DNA of 64,000 bases, taken from NCBI GenBank assembly GCA_050330855.1, contig JBHJNL010000057.1:8164-72163 (forward strand), in the 5' to 3' direction. Shown one piece after another: positions 44,301 to 52,697 of this stretch (position 1 is the stretch's first letter; every line of letters starts with the position of its first letter). A program made the translations under genes and the position numbers. This DNA is from RCC1774 sp050330855 (GTDB lineage: Bacteria; Cyanobacteriota; Cyanobacteriia; Thermosynechococcales; Thermosynechococcaceae). Under the pieces are notes generated by a model. That model did not search any database and was not told the DNA's origin. It was given only the letters and a program-made list of their open reading frames with translations.

Positions 44301-45018
44301 AAGCCTGGTAGTAGGGGTTTACCGTTTCTCTGGCTTGGAAGAAGACATCGGGGTTTTGGGCGGTGCCGCGAATGACGGGGTGATCGGGACTGAGGGCGCG
44401 GACGCGATGGGCACACACGGACTCTTCTTGAATTAGGGCGCGTAGATGGTTGGTGGGCAGCAGCTCAATTTTTTGGACTTCGTGGGAGGTGCGGAAGCCG
44501 TCGAAGAAATGTAGGAAGGGGATGCGCGATTCTAGGGTGGTGGCGGTTGCGATCGCAGCAAAATCCTGGGCTTCTTGCACAGAAGCGGCACAGAGCATGG
44601 CAAAGCCAGTGCCCCGCGCTGCCATCACGTCGCTGTGGTCTCCAAAAATCGAGAGCGCCTGGGCCGCAACAGAGCGAGCCGCAATATGAAACGTGGTCGA
44701 GGTGAGTTCACCGGCAATTTTATACAGGTTAGGAATCATCAGCAGCAATCCCTGGGATGCCGTGAAAGTGGTGGTTAAAGCACCTGTCTGCAAGGCTCCG
44801 TGAACAGCACCCGCAACGCCACCTTCACTTTGCATTTCAATCACAGCAGGGACGGTGCCCCAGAGGTTGGGTTGCCCGGTTGCGGTCCAGGCATCGGCCC
44901 ATTCCGCCATCGGTGAAGCGGGAGTGATCGGGTAGATAGCTATCACTTCGTTGAGAGCGTAGGCGATCCGGGCGACGGCTTCGTTGCCGTCTAGGGTGGC
45001 GAAGGTTTTGTTCGTCAT
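41317..45018 (-). CDS. nifJ: Pyruvate:ferredoxin (flavodoxin) oxidoreductase
   Basis: This single-chain 1233-residue enzyme oxidises pyruvate to acetyl-CoA with reduction of ferredoxin/flavodoxin, for fermentation or supply of reductant. The N-terminal pyruvate domain (AVARIAYALNEVIAIYPITPASPMAEWADAW), central TPP domain and iron-sulfur segments are complete. The [4Fe-4S] motifs are CVQCGKCVMVCPHS and CTGCGICVDVCPAKN, with SGACAGCGETPYIKL for the third cluster. Between residues ~347 and ~376 an in-frame insertion (PPTSPSPNSQLKTQN…) is present that ordinary NifJ lacks. It maps to a low-complexity repeat at ~43905-43975, just before VIGGRYGLSSKEFTPAM. Normal NifJ proteins are ~1170-1200 residues, so the extra length fits the insertion. 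Confidence 0.96.
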   Translation of the reverse strand: MTNKTFATLDGNEAVARIAYALNEVIAIYPITPASPMAEWADAWTATGQPNLWGTVPAVIEMQSEGGVAGAVHGALQTGALTTTFTASQGLLLMIPNLYKIAGELTSTTFHIAARSVAAQALSIFGDHSDVMAARGTGFAMLCAASVQEAQDFAAIATATTLESRIPFLHFFDGFRTSHEVQKIELLPTNHLRALIQEESVCAHRVRALSPDHPVIRGTAQNPDVFFQARETVNPYYQACPALTQKVMDQFAQLTGRQYQLYEYHGDPDAERIIVLMGSGCETVHETVDALNAQGAKVGVIKVRLYRPWDVERFIAALPSKTKAITVLDRTKEPGSLGEPLYLDVLSTLAEHYSPHPPTSPSPNSQLKTQNISYGDAARTKFQTFPLVIGGRYGLSSKEFTPAMVKGIFDNLAADQPKNHFTIGINDDVSHTSLDYDPTFSTESEQVVRAIFYGLGSDGTVGANKNTIKIIGEQTDNYAQGYFVYDSKKSGSVTVSHLRFGSEPIRATYLIEQANFVACHQWDFLDKLNVLKAAQPEATVLLNSPYPSAEVWEHLPAQVQQQINQKHLKLFSINANQVARAAGMGGRINTVMQVCFFALSGILKREDAIANIKQAIRKTYGKKGEEIVQMNLKAVDATLEQLFEVPIGEPSSVAKSNGRKSTIPDTAPQFVREVLGCMIQREGDSLPVSALPADGTYPTGTTKWEKRNIAQDIPVWDPDVCVQCGKCVMVCPHSVIRSKVYEPQQLEQAPKTFKSAEARDHAWTDLKFTIQVAAEDCTGCGICVDVCPAKNKAMPRLKAINMAPQRPLRETERQNWDFFLDLPNPDRQSLNLHKINQQQMQEPLFEFSGACAGCGETPYIKLVTQLFGDRLVVANATGCSSIYGGNLPTTPWSHNAEGRGPAWSNSLFEDNAEFGLGFRVSIDKQTELARELLQQVAAEVEIEQDYIQFLADTILNAPQNDEADIAAQRQQISILKQWLIDIEHHIENHASFGDGLSLKAKVQQLRAVADYLVKKSVWIIGGDGWAYDIGYGGLDHVLASGRNINILVLDTEVYSNTGGQMSKATPRAAVAKFAAGGKSAPKKDLGLMAMTYGDVYVASVAMGARDEHTLKAFLEAESYEGPSLIIAYSHCIAHGINMSTAMHHQKSLVEAGRWLLYRHDPRRVAQGKNPLVLDSRIPKVPVTQSMYSENRFKMLTRSQPEAAQQLLEEAQHDVNTRWQLYQYLAARPPLGHP
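43905..43975. repeat. Low-complexity purine/pyrimidine repeat inserted within nifJ
   Basis: The plus strand is G/T/A-rich (TTGGGTTTTGAGTTGGGAAT, then GGGAGATGGGGAGGTGGGG). It resembles short intergenic cyanobacterial repeats and is unlike the surrounding coding sequence. It is read as residues PPTSPSPNSQLKTQN without a frame break. Confidence 0.7.
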
Positions 45019-45438
45019 GTAGAGGAACTCCCAACTTAGTCAATGCATGGGATCGAGGCACCTAAAGTGCTTCTACCTAAAACCTAGGCCAAGAGTTTGA
45101 GGATGCTGTGAAGGAGACATTGACCAATATAGCTATGTAAAGGAAGCTATATTTTCTTCTCGTTATCACACATCTAGTGTTTCTCCGGATCGCAGAGGAA
45201 AATGCACTCTATATCTGTGCTACAAAAACATTTAGGAAACCGAATGGCACGACTGGGAAAAGTCTCAAAGTGATACAGGCCGATATTAGAGATTGAGGGA
45301 CACCAAGACAAGGGAAGAAATTACCCGTGCCCAGCTTGCCGTAAAGATTAAGAAAGGAAAATATTCCAGGTATCACAACCGTGAAAAAAATGGCAAAAGA
45401 ACACCTATGTCTAACCTAGATAATTTTAAAAACCTTGC
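45019..45438. other. Intergenic region upstream of nifJ
   Basis: The ~420 bp are A/T-rich and contain the nifJ promoter region. A 49-codon frame at 45293-45442 (TTG start, very Lys/Arg/Asn-rich) overlaps the end of the CPBP gene and has no recognisable family. I do not call it a gene. A short GCAC..GTGC hairpin lies near 45062. No transcription-factor site is convincing. Confidence 0.4.
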
Positions 45439-47886
45439 TTAGAGTGCTCTTCTAGACTTCACTAAACGCAAACGCTCTAGGCCGCCGAGCCACAGCAGCC
45501 AAATGACAACGGCAAGCCAATGCAGCAGCACGCTGGGCCACAGTGACCCTGTGATCAGATACATTGATGTGCAAGCGATTCCCAGTAGGGTCGCCAAACT
45601 CAAAAATATGGGCTGAAAAAAAGTTGGATTCCCCTGCTTGTAAGCGGTCAGCGCATTGATGGGGTGATAGATGATAAACAAGCCAAGACTAATACAAACC
45701 CATAGCAGCATTGTTCGGGGCAAGACAAATTCAGTGGGATGGGGAATCAACAACACCCGAAAACCAATTTCTTCAACGAGCGCGGGGGCAAAGAAAGTCC
45801 AGGCCGCAACTTTCACAATATTGTGACGAGAATGGGGCTTTGCTGCGCTAGGCCGTTGCAAAAATCCTCGATTCCAACCCCAGGGTAGGGCGATTGCAGC
45901 ATAGGCCACCACAATGGCTCCAGAGATCAGCCAGCCCTTGATGCTCGGCCAGGTCGTCAGCGCCTCAATCAACCGAGAGAAAAGATAGGGGATCACGAGC
46001 CACCGTCCCAGCAGTTGCGTTGCAGCCAAAGGAGCAATACTGGCATCCCATCCTCCGACCTGGTTGGTATTTAGGTACCAAAGCTGGGCACCGGAGGCTC
46101 GAAACAGCGTCGTGAGCCGATGGTGAGCTACCTGGGGAATGAGGGTACGCCAGCTCAGAATTTGAGTCACCACATTATCCTCATTGGCAAACCCCCGCTG
46201 CGGACGGATGCCTGTCAGCACTTCAGCATTTTGTTGCCAGTCTGATCTCACAATGCCCAAGGGCGCGAGTTCGCTTTCGAGGCGACGCCCCAGCGCGACC
46301 AGTTCTTGAAAACGCTGATTTTGAGGGTGGTTAGGATGCGATCGCAACCAAGCTTGAACCGTCGCAGATCGGCTCACCTGCTCTTCGATCAGCTTAATGG
46401 TGGTGTAGAGCGCCTGACCCGAATCTTGAACGCAGGATTTGGCAGGGGTTACAAGAGCCGCCCCGGTCCCGTCTCCGGTGCGGTAGCGAGCGGCCATAAG
46501 CTGGAGCTGATGCTTCAGTTCAGTGATCGGTGAAATATTAATGCCGTCAAAGTCATAGTCTTCTGTAATCGCCGGTAGCTTCACCAGCACATCGGTCACC
46601 GGACGATCTCCCAGCCATCCCCGCTGGAGGTTGCCCATGTACTCACCCCAATCGATTGGACCCGCCACAATACCGTCAGGATTGTGGGCATAGACCTGCT
46701 GATACTCAATCTGGAATCGCAGATCGCGAGTTAGCGGATCTCGAATAATCTGGGCGGTGCCGAAGGCAAAATGCCCCGAGACGGTGCCGATGACGCTTTG
46801 GGGTTCAGCTTTATCACCGCCGATGCCTCCAAATAGATGCAGAACTAACGCCTGATCCCCCTCCTCCCAGTCGGCTAAAACCGCATCAGCGTTTTTTGCG
46901 CGGGCCGCAACTAAGACAGAATGGACAGTGCCTTTTGCCCCGATCTTTTGCTGGCGATAGGTCGCAGCTTTGCCGGTGAGAATCTCGGTGGGCTTCAGTT
47001 CAAAAAGAGAACGAGGGGCGATCGCTTTCGCCACAAACATCCCATCAGCATTTTTAGCCCCATAGAGGTACCAACCGTCTTGCCCTGCAGGCGACTGTGC
47101 GAGCTGCTCAATCGTTGAACGGTAAACGCCGCGCTGATCGGCGGTTACTTGAGGGATCCGAATCACCTCTTGAGGGCCATCAAAGGCCTGCGATTCAGCA
47201 CGATAGTGCCGCACCTCAAACCGCTCTTGGGAGCAAGTTTTTTCAAGACAAGGGGGCGAAATATCCTCACCTTGGTTCTGAACCGGCTTCAAAATTTTGA
47301 CCACCGTGTAGTAGCGCTCCGGCACCTGCACCGGATCAGTGGTGATTTTGAGTATCGGCAGATCGCCATCTTGAACGATCTGAGGCTCCACCGCCACAAT
47401 GACGTCATCATTAGGTCGTGCCCCCGCTAGCGACTGGAGTGGACCGACTTGGCGATGGTTAAGCCTGACCGGATGGACATTCCCTATCTTTTGGCTAGCT
47501 TTGGCTTCTGCAGAAAAGTCAATGGTTCGAGTGGTGGCATTTACATCGCCTTGAGCCGCCTCGCCCCACTCCAGTCGAATCTGTTTGCCGGTCCAAGCTT
47601 GATATGGAGAGGGGGCGTGGTAAACCTCTAGCCAGACCCAATCTTGAGACTGTGGCGCAGGCGGTAGAATGAGACGACCGACCCAATCACTAACCGGCTG
47701 GTAGAGTGTGGGGTCTACCGCCTGCTTGAGAGGATAGTAGGCTGGCCGATTGAAGGGAGCCTGCTGTGCGATCGCATCATTAGAAACCTGGGGCGATTCT
47801 TGCGCATTGCCAATCCAAACCATTCCCAAGGTAAAGGCAACTAAAAGGGCAAATTGCCAGAGGCCGTTCAATCGTCGCCAGTGCAT
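45439..47886 (-). CDS. Large CPBP-family intramembrane protease-like protein with long extracytoplasmic N-terminal region
   Basis: The 815-residue protein has an N-terminal signal/anchor helix (ALLVAFTLGMVWIG). A ~580-residue extracytoplasmic region contains a GDYE-like module (VWLEVYHAPSPYQAWTGKQIRLEW, IVAVEPQIVQDG, DVLVKLPAI). The C-terminal CPBP/Abi domain has ~6 transmembrane helices with the catalytic motif LVEEIGFR and the second motif IIYHPINALTAYKQG. Such CPBP enzymes are glutamic/metallo intramembrane proteases. Fusion to a long N-terminal domain is a cyanobacterial variant, and its substrate is unknown. Expected location is the plasma or thylakoid membrane. Confidence 0.85.
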   Translation of the reverse strand: MHWRRLNGLWQFALLVAFTLGMVWIGNAQESPQVSNDAIAQQAPFNRPAYYPLKQAVDPTLYQPVSDWVGRLILPPAPQSQDWVWLEVYHAPSPYQAWTGKQIRLEWGEAAQGDVNATTRTIDFSAEAKASQKIGNVHPVRLNHRQVGPLQSLAGARPNDDVIVAVEPQIVQDGDLPILKITTDPVQVPERYYTVVKILKPVQNQGEDISPPCLEKTCSQERFEVRHYRAESQAFDGPQEVIRIPQVTADQRGVYRSTIEQLAQSPAGQDGWYLYGAKNADGMFVAKAIAPRSLFELKPTEILTGKAATYRQQKIGAKGTVHSVLVAARAKNADAVLADWEEGDQALVLHLFGGIGGDKAEPQSVIGTVSGHFAFGTAQIIRDPLTRDLRFQIEYQQVYAHNPDGIVAGPIDWGEYMGNLQRGWLGDRPVTDVLVKLPAITEDYDFDGINISPITELKHQLQLMAARYRTGDGTGAALVTPAKSCVQDSGQALYTTIKLIEEQVSRSATVQAWLRSHPNHPQNQRFQELVALGRRLESELAPLGIVRSDWQQNAEVLTGIRPQRGFANEDNVVTQILSWRTLIPQVAHHRLTTLFRASGAQLWYLNTNQVGGWDASIAPLAATQLLGRWLVIPYLFSRLIEALTTWPSIKGWLISGAIVVAYAAIALPWGWNRGFLQRPSAAKPHSRHNIVKVAAWTFFAPALVEEIGFRVLLIPHPTEFVLPRTMLLWVCISLGLFIIYHPINALTAYKQGNPTFFQPIFLSLATLLGIACTSMYLITGSLWPSVLLHWLAVVIWLLWLGGLERLRLVKSRRAL

Positions 47887-48003
47887 AGAGATTTAAATAG
47901 ATAACAGACCGCGTTTCTGCATCATATCTGGCTCCATCGACAAACTTTGCAGTTCAGGCAGACGAACGACCCAGTTTAGGTATAATGATTAAGCTTTACG
48001 CCT

Positions 48004-48084
48004 GGGCGAGTGGCGGAATGGTAGACGCACTACACTCAAAATGTAGCGGCTTCGGTCGTGAGAGTTCGAGTCTCTCCTCGCCCA
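48004..48084 (+). tRNA. trnL-CAA: tRNA-Leu (anticodon CAA)
   Basis: Acceptor stem GGGCGAG / CTCGCCC, D-arm GGCGGAATGGTAGACGC, anticodon stem-loop with CTCAAAA and anticodon CAA, a variable arm, and T-arm GAGAGTTCGAGTCTCTC. Discriminator A. The CCA end is not encoded. The CCA-transferase gene begins 19 bp downstream. Confidence 0.97.
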
Positions 48085-48103
48085 TTTTTATACATCATTA
48101 ATC

Positions 48104-49381
48104 TTGAGTTTCACCAAACCCCAGTTTGCCACGCACCAGTGGCCCTTCGATTTGGACTGGATTCCTGATTCGGCCTACCTGGTGGGTGGCTATGTTCGGG
48201 ATATCCTGCGGGGCCGGTCGCCCTCCTATTTAGATCTAGATTTTGTCCTGCCCAGCCAAGCCATAGAAACGGCCCAGGCCATTGCCCAGCATTATCAGGC
48301 TGGCTTTGTCTTGCTCGATGCCGAACGTCACATTGCCCGTGTCGTTTTCCCCCATGCAACGGCAGACTTTGCTGAGCAGATGGGGGAGACGCTCACCGAT
48401 GATTTATTGCGGCGCGACTTTACCGTCAATGCGATCGCATCTAACCCCCACACCCACGATCTCGCCGATCCCACCGGAGGCATTGAAGACATCGATCAGG
48501 GCATCATGCGCATGATTGCGCCCCAGAACTTTCGAGACGATCCGCTGCGGTTATTGCGAGCCTACCGCCAAGCCGCTCAACTCGGCTTTCAGTTAGAGGC
48601 TCAGACCCAAGCCACCATTCGTCAGCTTGCGCCCCTCCTGAAGCAAATGTCGGCAGAGCGCGTTCGTGTCGAGCTGGGGTATTTACTCTCTCACCCCAAC
48701 GGAGCAGTTTGGCTCCAGCAGCTTTGGCACGATGGGCTACTCACAGATTGGTTTCCCCATGCAACCGATACAGGACTCAACTGCATTGCGGCCATTGACC
48801 CAGCGGTGAAAAAGCTGAAGGCCATCTGGCCCGATGTGCTGCCGTTATTGACAAAGCCATTTTGCGATCGCGCCCAGGGCAATGAAGCCGCTCAGCGAAC
48901 GTTAATCAGCTCGGTTAAGCTCTTGGGTCTTGTGGCACCCGACCTAAAGCTTGCCAAGCAAACATTAAGCAAACTCAAGTATGCGCGGACCGACATGAAC
49001 CTGGTGCTTTCGCTGCTGCAGGGCTGGGATGTTGTCTTGAAAAAACCGCTCAGTCAACTCTCGCGGCGTGAGCAGTATTTTTTATTTCAGCAGGTAGATT
49101 CGGCATTTCCAGCTTTAGTTTTGTGGCTGATGGCGATAGAGCATTCTTTAGAAGATATACAGCCCTTAATCGAAGCCTATTTAGATCCAGATAGCCCGAT
49201 TGCTCATCCGAAACCATTAGTGTCTGGTAAAACACTGATGCAGGCACTTGACTTACCTTCTGGGCCTCACATTGGAACACTGATCACGGCGTTAGAAATG
49301 GCCCAGGCAGATGGAACAATTAAGACATCGGCACAAGCGATTGAACTGGCCCATGTATTGCAAACTCAAAGCAATCAATAG
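48104..49381 (+). CDS. cca: tRNA nucleotidyltransferase / poly(A) polymerase family (CCA- or A/CC-adding)
   Basis: The 425-residue class II nucleotidyltransferase has the head motif YLVGGYVRDILRGRSPSYLDLDFVLP (GGxVRD and DxD), RRDFTVNAIASN, and a C-terminal HD-like helical region (DDPLRLLRAYRQAAQLGF). The start is TTG at 48104. It lies 19 bp after tRNA-Leu, which lacks an encoded CCA end, so the enzyme's own substrate may be co-transcribed with it. Some cyanobacteria split this job between separate CC-adding and A-adding enzymes. From sequence alone I cannot say whether this protein does both. Confidence 0.9.
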   Translation: MSFTKPQFATHQWPFDLDWIPDSAYLVGGYVRDILRGRSPSYLDLDFVLPSQAIETAQAIAQHYQAGFVLLDAERHIARVVFPHATADFAEQMGETLTDDLLRRDFTVNAIASNPHTHDLADPTGGIEDIDQGIMRMIAPQNFRDDPLRLLRAYRQAAQLGFQLEAQTQATIRQLAPLLKQMSAERVRVELGYLLSHPNGAVWLQQLWHDGLLTDWFPHATDTGLNCIAAIDPAVKKLKAIWPDVLPLLTKPFCDRAQGNEAAQRTLISSVKLLGLVAPDLKLAKQTLSKLKYARTDMNLVLSLLQGWDVVLKKPLSQLSRREQYFLFQQVDSAFPALVLWLMAIEHSLEDIQPLIEAYLDPDSPIAHPKPLVSGKTLMQALDLPSGPHIGTLITALEMAQADGTIKTSAQAIELAHVLQTQSNQ

Positions 49382-49652
49382 GTACTCGACAATTTGGAAC
49401 AAGGCCAGATCAAAGAACGATGCTGGGTGACACATTAGTAAGGTATGACCCTATCCATTGTCTCTGGAAAACATCCAGAGACTCTAAATCCTGTGAGGCG
49501 TAAAAAGCGCCCGAAGTCGAAACATGGAAAGACCTCCTGGAGCTTTTTTGAGGGTTGGAACTTTACAGAATGAAGTGGGTCTCAGATAGGTAAAACGAAC
49601 CTCGGGAGTGTCTTGAAGGTACTCCCGCACAACTGGCATTGAGGATATCCCC

Positions 49653-50300
49653 ATGACACAACAGCAATTCAAATCAAAAACCGGACTCGCTACCCTACTG
49701 GCCTTCGGCCTGAGCGCCGGGAGTCTGACACCATTCTTGACGCCACAGCCCGCAACGGCTCAGCTTCTCCCAGGCTCCTCTCGCCGAGTTCGTGTTGCTG
49801 AAGGCACCATCATTGAAACCACCTACGAAGATGCAGAGCGCATCATTCTCAAGCCCGATGAGACCCTACCGCTAACGCTAACCACAACAAGCGCGGTACG
49901 ATCTGCAAACGGTACGATTCTTATCCCTTGGGGCAGCACCATTGAAGGCAAGCTTCAACCACAGCAAGATGGCACCCAGTTTGTTGCAGATACATTAATT
50001 TTCAAAGATGGGACTCGCTTCAATATTGAAGCCTCTTCAGATATTATTACGCGCACCGAAGAAGTGAAGCGGGGCCGCAACCTAGATCGCGTTTGGCAAG
50101 GCGCACTGGTAGGCGGAGCCGCCGCCGCCGTCATCTCAGAGATTTTTGGTGAAGTAGGTATCTTTAAGGTGCTCGCTGGCACCGGTGCAGGCGCGCTTGG
50201 AGGCTATCTCTTGAGCGGTCGCAAAAAAGCAGAGGTCAGAGTGATTGACCCAAAAACCGATTTAAATCTGAACCTAGAATCTGATCTGTTCCTGAATTAG
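49653..50300 (+). CDS. Secreted protein with TrbI/VirB10-like beta domain
   Basis: The 215-residue protein has an N-terminal signal peptide (TLLAFGLSAGSLTPFLTPQPATA) and a mature beta-rich region: VAEGTIIETTYEDAERIILKPDETLPLTLTTTSAVRSANGTILIPWGSTIEGKLQP. This resembles the TrbI/VirB10 fold (related cyanobacterial proteins are often annotated conjugal transfer protein TrbI). A Gly/Ala-rich hydrophobic segment at ~150-178 could be a membrane or glycine-zipper element. There are no conjugation genes nearby, so the TrbI name does not imply conjugation. Start is the ATG at 49653. Confidence 0.75.
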   Translation: MTQQQFKSKTGLATLLAFGLSAGSLTPFLTPQPATAQLLPGSSRRVRVAEGTIIETTYEDAERIILKPDETLPLTLTTTSAVRSANGTILIPWGSTIEGKLQPQQDGTQFVADTLIFKDGTRFNIEASSDIITRTEEVKRGRNLDRVWQGALVGGAAAAVISEIFGEVGIFKVLAGTGAGALGGYLLSGRKKAEVRVIDPKTDLNLNLESDLFLN

Positions 50301-50312
50301 GGGTTTTGAACA

Positions 50313-50347
50313 AAGTGAATGGCTCTCCTGCTTGGAGCCATTCACTT
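50313..50347. terminator. Convergent-gene hairpin terminator
   Basis: A perfect 13-bp inverted repeat (AAGTGAATGGCTC / GAGCCATTCACTT) with a 9-nt loop lies between the two convergent genes and overlaps the minus-strand stop codon at 50342-50344. It has no long T tract on either side, so termination efficiency is uncertain. Confidence 0.7.
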
Positions 50348-50830
50348 ATCTAACGCCAGTAAGCTTGCATCCGTCTGGCAGGTCTGCACCATCTGCAGGT
50401 CATTGTCGCTGACCTGAGTAATCGGATGGTATGCAGTGAGGCTCACCTTATGATCGTAGGCCTGCTCTTCATAACTGGTCATAACGGTTAGATTGAGCTG
50501 ACTCGCATTGAGGTCGCCCCGAAAACAATCATAGGAAGACTGGGGCATATAAAACGCGCCAACCACTCGCTTGTTTTGAAGCTTAAAGACAAAGTACTCT
50601 GTTTGAGCTTGCCCCGCCTCTGGCTTTTTCCCATACAGATAAACCCCGTCTGCGAGAGAGGTTACTGAGACAGCCACATTACTTTGAGCTGCGTGAGACT
50701 GCTCTGGCTGGGCAGAGACACTCTGTAAACCAAATCCTGCTCCTAACAAAGAGAGCAGAAGCGCTCCTTTAATGAAAGAGGTAGAGATAGATGGCCCGAG
50801 AGTATGGATGCGAGAGGTCGAGAAAAACAT
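50342..50830 (-). CDS. Secreted hypothetical protein
   Basis: The 162-residue protein has a signal peptide with a long n-region (MFFSTSRIHTLGPSISTSFIKGALLLSLLGAGFGLQSVSAQ, cleavage after VSA) and a small soluble domain: SLADGVYLYGKKPEAGQAQTEYFVFKLQNKRVVGAFYMPQSSYDCFRGDL. The YLYGKKPEAGQ…EYFVFK pattern is shared by many small cyanobacterial secreted proteins of unknown function. Two cysteines (SSYDCF and VQTCQT) may form a disulfide. Confidence 0.75.
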   Translation of the reverse strand: MFFSTSRIHTLGPSISTSFIKGALLLSLLGAGFGLQSVSAQPEQSHAAQSNVAVSVTSLADGVYLYGKKPEAGQAQTEYFVFKLQNKRVVGAFYMPQSSYDCFRGDLNASQLNLTVMTSYEEQAYDHKVSLTAYHPITQVSDNDLQMVQTCQTDASLLALDK

Positions 50831-51139
50831 TTAATCAAAAAAGCAAACCGTAAAGGGCGCAGAATACAGGGTGCTTATAACTGAAACAGAGAAGAAAAAG
50901 TAGGAACGCTGGCCGCTTAAAAAGCTCAAAATGCTTGTCTTTGTGCCAATTAAGAGCGGGGGAGTGCTTAAGTGCTTGACCTAACTCTATTTGTCCATTG
51001 TCCTCGTTCTAGGAATAAATACAGGTATAATCGTTACAATTACTCAGATCTCGATACGAAGCTTCGTATTTCAACGAAAGACAGGTCTTCTACTCCATTA
51101 ATATTTTTCCTGAGATCGTTGTTGAGTATTTTTGCTTAG
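50831..51139. other. Intergenic region with a 16-bp palindrome
   Basis: The ~310 bp hold no gene I can support. A perfect palindrome ATACGAAGCTTCGTAT spans 51054-51069. It could be an operator or a small hairpin, but it has no T tract and no recognised regulator site. Confidence 0.45.
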
Positions 51140-51904
51140 TCATTTTTCTTCCCCGAATTGAATATTTGCCGGTTGTTTTTTGGGGATTGAAGTTGATAGG
51201 GGACGATACCACTGGGCGAGGTACTCAGGACTCACGCCCAGGTAGTAGAGCGACAGAATCCACCAGTTTCTGAGGGTGCAAAATAGGATGCCCTCTTGCT
51301 CCCATCGTCGTGCAGAAACCGTGACGCGATCGCACAGAATTTTTACGGGCTGCTGTTGCTGTTTGAGCCGTCGCATGAGATCGACATCTTCTAGAATGGG
51401 GAAATTTTGGTATCCTCCCAAGGCATTAAAGGTATCAAGGGCCATGAAAATGGCCTGATCGCCAAAGGGGATGCGCGTTAGGCGTGATCGCCAGCAGGCC
51501 CAGCGGCTAATCCACTTGAGGCTAGTGCTCGGCGACCGAATCGCAAAGTCAAAGGCACCGGCCACCGCATCTGTGCTGATCGCGTCAAGCATTTTAGAGA
51601 AGGCCTGGGGGGGCAATTCAGTATCGGCATGGAGAAACAGCACCACAGCTCCCTTGGCGAGGGCGGCCCCAGCATTCATTTGATGACCTCGTCCGGCCTG
51701 GGCGAGAATGCCCTGCAGGTTAGAGTTCAGGGGTAAATACGTTAGCGTAGCCCCCTGCGGATCGCCATCCACCACGATGACTTCGTAGGTCACGGTCTCT
51801 GCAATAGCGGCCAACTGCTCTAGCACTGCCCGGATGGCGTAGCCTTCATTGAGGACAGGAATAATAACCGAAAGATCAGGGGCAGCAGCGGTCGAAGATG
51901 TCAT
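51140..51904 (-). CDS. TIGR04283-family glycosyltransferase
   Basis: The 254-residue GT-A protein has DLSVIIPVLNEGYAIRAVLEQL, VIVVDGDPQGAT, QAGRGHQMNAGAALAKGAVVLFLHADTELP and RIPFGDQAIFM, GGYQNFPILEDVDLMRRLKQ. These match TIGR04283, whose name refers to arsenosugar biosynthesis. It overlaps the TIGR04282 gene by 29 bp, and the pair is a conserved unit. No arsenic methyltransferase or radical-SAM arsenosugar gene is visible here, so the pathway label is not confirmed locally. Confidence 0.9.
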   Translation of the reverse strand: MTSSTAAAPDLSVIIPVLNEGYAIRAVLEQLAAIAETVTYEVIVVDGDPQGATLTYLPLNSNLQGILAQAGRGHQMNAGAALAKGAVVLFLHADTELPPQAFSKMLDAISTDAVAGAFDFAIRSPSTSLKWISRWACWRSRLTRIPFGDQAIFMALDTFNALGGYQNFPILEDVDLMRRLKQQQQPVKILCDRVTVSARRWEQEGILFCTLRNWWILSLYYLGVSPEYLAQWYRPLSTSIPKKQPANIQFGEEK

Positions 51905-52574
51905 GGTGATGTTGATTCAAATACGCCATGCTCAGAGATGTTTTTCTCTGGTTGTGCTGATAAAACCGCTGTAGCTCATTCAATGTATCGACATCATACC
52001 AAGTCGGCAGCAAGTGGACCGAGCGCTGATGCGCTGCCAGAATATTTAGGGTTTGCGATCGCACCTCCTCTGTACTCCAGGCAATCCCGTCAAAAACGTC
52101 GGGGCAGTAGTTGGCGAAGGTGAATCCCAGGGCATAGTAGCCGCCATCTTCACTGGGGCCAATTACCACCTGCTCGGCAGCGAGCTGCTGGAGCGCCTCT
52201 TCTAGATAGCCTAGGGGTAGATCGGGGCTATCGCTGCCGACAATTAGTGCGCGCTTGTATCCCTGTGTAAAGCATTGAGAAAAGGCATGGGACATGCGCC
52301 CTCCTAGGGCATTCCCCTGTTGGGGGTAATACTGCTGGCCCCTTAGCCACTGCTCTATCTGGGGCTGGGCATCAGGGGGAGCAAAAAAAATAAGCGGTGT
52401 CGCCGGTAGCTTCTGGATGGTGGTGAGAACATCCTGGGCGAAGCAGGTGTATAGTTCGGCGGCTTGTTCGTTTCCAATACTGCGACCCAGACGTGTTTTG
52501 ACCTGACCGGGCTGCGGATCTTTGACAAACAAAATAATGCAGGTTTCTGTCTGCAATGAACAGGGAGCCACCAT
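51876..52574 (-). CDS. TIGR04282-family glycosyltransferase (DUF2064)
   Basis: The 232-residue protein has the pyrophosphorylase-like GT-A pattern IILFVKDPQPGQVKTRLGRSIGNEQAAELY, GNALGGRMSHAF, ALIVGSDSPDLPLGYLEEAL, VIGPSEDGGYYALGF, GIAWSTEEVRSQTLN, LPTWYDVDTLNEL. This is the partner of the adjacent TIGR04283 protein, and the genes overlap by 29 bp. The family name links it to arsenosugar synthesis, but its substrate here is unknown. Start is the ATG at 52574. Confidence 0.9.
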   Translation of the reverse strand: MVAPCSLQTETCIILFVKDPQPGQVKTRLGRSIGNEQAAELYTCFAQDVLTTIQKLPATPLIFFAPPDAQPQIEQWLRGQQYYPQQGNALGGRMSHAFSQCFTQGYKRALIVGSDSPDLPLGYLEEALQQLAAEQVVIGPSEDGGYYALGFTFANYCPDVFDGIAWSTEEVRSQTLNILAAHQRSVHLLPTWYDVDTLNELQRFYQHNQRKTSLSMAYLNQHHHDIFDRCCP

Positions 52575-52697
52575 TAATCATTCCGCACGAACAAAGAGGT
52601 CATAACAGAGCCTACCTTAGCGGTTGCCCCATTGGCTCAGAAGAAAAGAAGGCTTCAGTAGAGTCTAAAATATCTATTAATTCACTCAAAAGGAGTA

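Noticed and set aside
45293..45442. 49-codon TTG-started, Lys/Arg/Asn-rich frame upstream of nifJ
   Set aside because: It overlaps the CPBP gene end, has a non-ATG start, no ribosome-binding site and no recognised motif. An A/T-rich region of this size can produce such a frame by chance.
49653..50300. Conjugation function for the TrbI-like secreted protein
   Set aside because: No other conjugation genes are nearby. Similar proteins are common in cyanobacterial chromosomes and the name reflects fold similarity only.
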